Below are positions 30,670 to 32,451 of a stretch of DNA of 32,451 nt, in pieces. The translations under genes were made by a program, and so were the position numbers. Source of the DNA: Oscillospiraceae bacterium (lineage in GTDB: Bacteria; Bacillota; Clostridia; Oscillospirales; Oscillospiraceae); the NCBI GenBank assembly GCA_022795735.1, contig JAAWHG010000029.1:1-32451 (forward strand), in the 5' to 3' direction. The stretch's first letter is position 1; the number at the start of each line of letters is the position of its first letter. The notes under the pieces are model-generated. The model was not told where the DNA came from and did no database searches. It saw only the letters and a program-made list of their open reading frames with translations.

Positions 30670-32082
30670 TTAGCCCTCGGCCGCCGTCATATCAACGTAG
30701 GTGTTCAAATCGGTGGGCAGGGTGACGGTCACGCCCTCAGTGACGATGTCGGTGATGTTGGCCTTGAGGGTCATCTTCATCGTCTCCCCAACGACGGACA
30801 TGCTCATTCCCATATCAAAGGCCATGCCGGTCACGTCCTCGCCCTTGAGGGTGACGGCGATGTCCATCTTGTCGGCGGTCAGCTGAATGCTCTTGAGCAG
30901 CTCGTTCATCATAGCTTCCATCTCGGCGTTGCCGGCGGAAACGCCGGCCTCCGTCATGGCGCTGCTGATGGCGGCGTCCATGATACCGCTGTTGCTCATG
31001 ACCTCTTCAATCAGGCTGGAAATGGTCTCGGGGGAGCAGGAGACGGTGTAAGTGGTCTCGCCGTTCGCCGTACTGGCGGTGGCGTCCTTGACCATGCAGA
31101 GGGGAGTCTTGCTGCCAGCGCCGGTGGAAGTGCCGGCCATGAGCTCGCCCACCATCTCCTGGAGAGGGAAGTCCATTTTGACTTTCTCGCCCGCCATATC
31201 CATGTACATCGCGCCGTTGGCAAAATAGCAGTTGGCGTTCATGGTCTCGCCTTCCGCTTCCATTTTCATGGTCATCGACATCTTGGTGTTGTCAAAGTTC
31301 TCTGTATCGACGACAGCCTTGGCGTCCACATCCGCCTTCATGGCAATGGTCTCGCCGGCGACGGACATCCCCATGTCCATGTTCATCTTGAAAGCCATGG
31401 CGTCGGCGTCGTTGGCCTTGAGGGAAGCGGCGTCGAAGGCGCGCAGCGCCTCAAACTTCTTGTCATAGCCCTTGGCGTCGGCGATTGCGCCGTCGGCGGT
31501 CAGCTTGGTCAGCAGATCAGCCTCGCCGGTCTTGGGGGAGACGGACAGGGCGGTATAGCTCATCGCGGCCAAATTCCCGCGCAGGAAGTTGGACTGGTCG
31601 CAGTTCAGCTCGTCGGCGACGCCCTTGTGGGTGGCGAAGGTCAGGGCGTTGGCATAGGTAAAGTCGGGGGTAGCACCGCTGTCGGTGTAGCCCAGGGCGC
31701 GGAGCAGGAAGGTGGCGTACTGCTGCGCGGTGCAGGGGCTGTCGGAGCCGAACAAGCCGCCGCCCTGGCCCTTGGACAGGCCATTGTCATAGAGATACTG
31801 CACATAACCGTAGGCCCAGGGCTTTACATCGGTAAAGGGGGCGGTGTAGTTATCGGCGAGCGCCTTGGCGTTCTCCTCCTGACCCAGCAGGCGGACCAGC
31901 ATCACACCGGCCTCGAGACGGGTGGGGGCGCGGTCGAGCTCATAGCCCTTGTCGGAGCCGCTGAAGAGGCCGAGGTCCTTGAGGGCGTCAGCACAGTGGG
32001 TGAAATCAGCCGCGAAGGCCGTAGCGGCCAGCAGCGCCATAATAACGGCTGCGAGCAGCAGGGTTTTGCAAATGCGTTTCAT
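30670..32082 (-). CDS. Secreted SLH-domain protein with Met-rich C-terminal domain
   Basis: A 470-residue exported protein. A signal peptide (KRICKTLLLAAVIMALLAA, cut near AFA-AD) is followed by three SLH-like modules (about 27-75, 80-140 and 145-185, the second with FTDVKPWAYGYVQYL), so it is held to the cell wall by its N-terminal half. Residues 190-470 form a beta-rich domain, unusually rich in Met, containing two similar units: a DMGMS-x-AGET-x-AMKA unit (about 225-250) and a DMGMSMSVVGETMKM unit (about 430-450). The layout recalls LppX/LolA-like or DUF6612-like lipid- or ligand-binding domains by pattern only. The function is unknown. The start at 32082 has AAAGGAG upstream; the longer reading from 32148 lies inside the promoter. 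Confidence 0.85.
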   Translation of the reverse strand: MKRICKTLLLAAVIMALLAATAFAADFTHCADALKDLGLFSGSDKGYELDRAPTRLEAGVMLVRLLGQEENAKALADNYTAPFTDVKPWAYGYVQYLYDNGLSKGQGGGLFGSDSPCTAQQYATFLLRALGYTDSGATPDFTYANALTFATHKGVADELNCDQSNFLRGNLAAMSYTALSVSPKTGEADLLTKLTADGAIADAKGYDKKFEALRAFDAASLKANDADAMAFKMNMDMGMSVAGETIAMKADVDAKAVVDTENFDNTKMSMTMKMEAEGETMNANCYFANGAMYMDMAGEKVKMDFPLQEMVGELMAGTSTGAGSKTPLCMVKDATASTANGETTYTVSCSPETISSLIEEVMSNSGIMDAAISSAMTEAGVSAGNAEMEAMMNELLKSIQLTADKMDIAVTLKGEDVTGMAFDMGMSMSVVGETMKMTLKANITDIVTEGVTVTLPTDLNTYVDMTAAEG

Positions 32083-32119
32083 GTAGTTCTCCTTTCGTTT
32101 CGTAAAAATGTACATCCGC

Positions 32120-32148
32120 ATTCTAACACTCCTATGTGTAAAATGCAA
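32120..32148 (-). promoter_or_regulatory. Promoter of the Met-rich SLH protein gene
   Basis: Minus-strand TTGCAT (32148-32143), 17 bp, TAGAAT (32125-32120). The leader would be about 30 nt. Confidence 0.85.
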
Positions 32149-32213
32149 GTGTTTTCCATCAATTGGCTAAGGCAACAGCATTTAAAAACTGGCACGGCCA
32201 AAAGAGTGCCCGG

Positions 32214-32451
32214 TCAATCAGTTCCTTCATAGCCAAATATGTCGATCATCATCAATGCCCCTGTACGAAAGGCATACGCAAAAAGGTCTGTACTATCGAT
32301 TGTGTCGGCCTGCGCCCGCAAATTTTGCATTTCCTCAAGCTTGATGTAATCTTCGGGGGATAACCGGTCTTTGAGATATTCCCATATGTCGATAATCTTA
32401 CGGGTAAGTTCTTTATACTCGCGGGTACGCACGGGCGCGCGCTCCCACGGG
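32214..32451 (-). CDS. DUF6809-like small protein, 5' end cut by window
   Basis: A small helical protein whose reading frame runs unbroken to the right edge of the window. A GTG at 32432 could start a 72-residue form, but the upstream codons (PWERAP) and REYKELTRKI resemble the N-terminal part of DUF6809-like proteins of Clostridia, followed by LSPEDYIKLEEM and a final FAYAFRTGALMMIDIF. I therefore take the start to lie beyond the window. Family assignment is from memory; the function is unknown. These proteins are often found in mobile or accessory regions, but nothing mobile is visible here. Confidence 0.65.
   Translation of the reverse strand, partial: PWERAPVRTREYKELTRKIIDIWEYLKDRLSPEDYIKLEEMQNLRAQADTIDSTDLFAYAFRTGALMMIDIFGYEGTD

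Noticed and set aside
1-32451. CRISPR arrays, insertion sequences, prophage genes, toxin-antitoxin pairs
   Set aside because: I saw no regularly spaced direct repeats, transposase or integrase motifs, or attachment-site duplications.

Overview
The window is a high-GC, densely packed chromosomal segment from an anaerobic, probably spore-forming Bacillota of class Clostridia, most likely Oscillospirales-like. The evidence is the ylxM-ffh-rpsP-khpA-rimM-trmD order, a DUF951 gene beside rarA, S-layer-homology (SLH) proteins, a THF riboswitch in front of folT, an anaerobic ribonucleotide reductase activase, and a carbon-monoxide dehydrogenase/acetyl-CoA synthase (CODH/ACS) cluster. Lineage is inferred from gene content, not from a search. 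I see no insertion sequence, prophage, CRISPR array or rRNA.

Layout. 0.2-1.7 kb (minus): rarA and a DUF951 gene. 2.1-3.8 kb (plus): an orphan chemoreceptor behind a long leader that contains a 7-codon ORF with a strong ribosome binding site. 4.2-5.5 kb (plus): nth and a flavodoxin-like gene. 5.5-5.65 kb (minus): tRNA-Val(GAC) with a consensus promoter and a terminator. 5.7-6.3 kb (minus): an unrecognised Cys-cluster protein, possibly of the spore surface. 6.4-9.2 kb (plus): rpsO and pnp, separated by a long RNA stem. 9.2-13.2 kb (plus): a 1321-residue surface protein with BspA-type repeats, InlB-type repeats and three SLH modules. 13.3-15.9 kb (plus): a promoter, a THF riboswitch, then folT, folC and a second ECF S-component-like gene. 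16.0-20.4 kb (minus): ylxM-ffh-(structured gap)-rpsP-khpA-rimM-trmD-sir2, with a near-consensus promoter before ylxM. 20.5-23.4 kb (minus): an RluA-family pseudouridine synthase, pta and a HAD phosphatase. 23.5-24.0 kb (plus): nrdG. 24.1-29.1 kb (minus): cooS-cooC-acsB with a strong promoter and an unusual structured leader. 29.4-32.1 kb (minus): an SLH protein with a Met-rich C-terminal half, then nagA. The right edge cuts a DUF6809-like gene.

How it fits together. CooS, CooC and AcsB form the carbonyl branch of the Wood-Ljungdahl pathway, and Pta can turn acetyl-CoA into acetyl phosphate. FolT and FolC supply and polyglutamylate folate, the carrier of the methyl branch, under direct control by THF. 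The corrinoid protein genes acsC/acsD and the methyltransferase acsE are not in this window, so the cluster is split. A sirtuin at the end of the translation/secretion operon gives a possible but unproven link to acetyl-CoA status.

The most promising undescribed elements are RNA-level: the interleaved a-b-a'-b' leader upstream of cooS, the three-helix gap between ffh and rpsP, and the unusually compact expression platform of the folT riboswitch.
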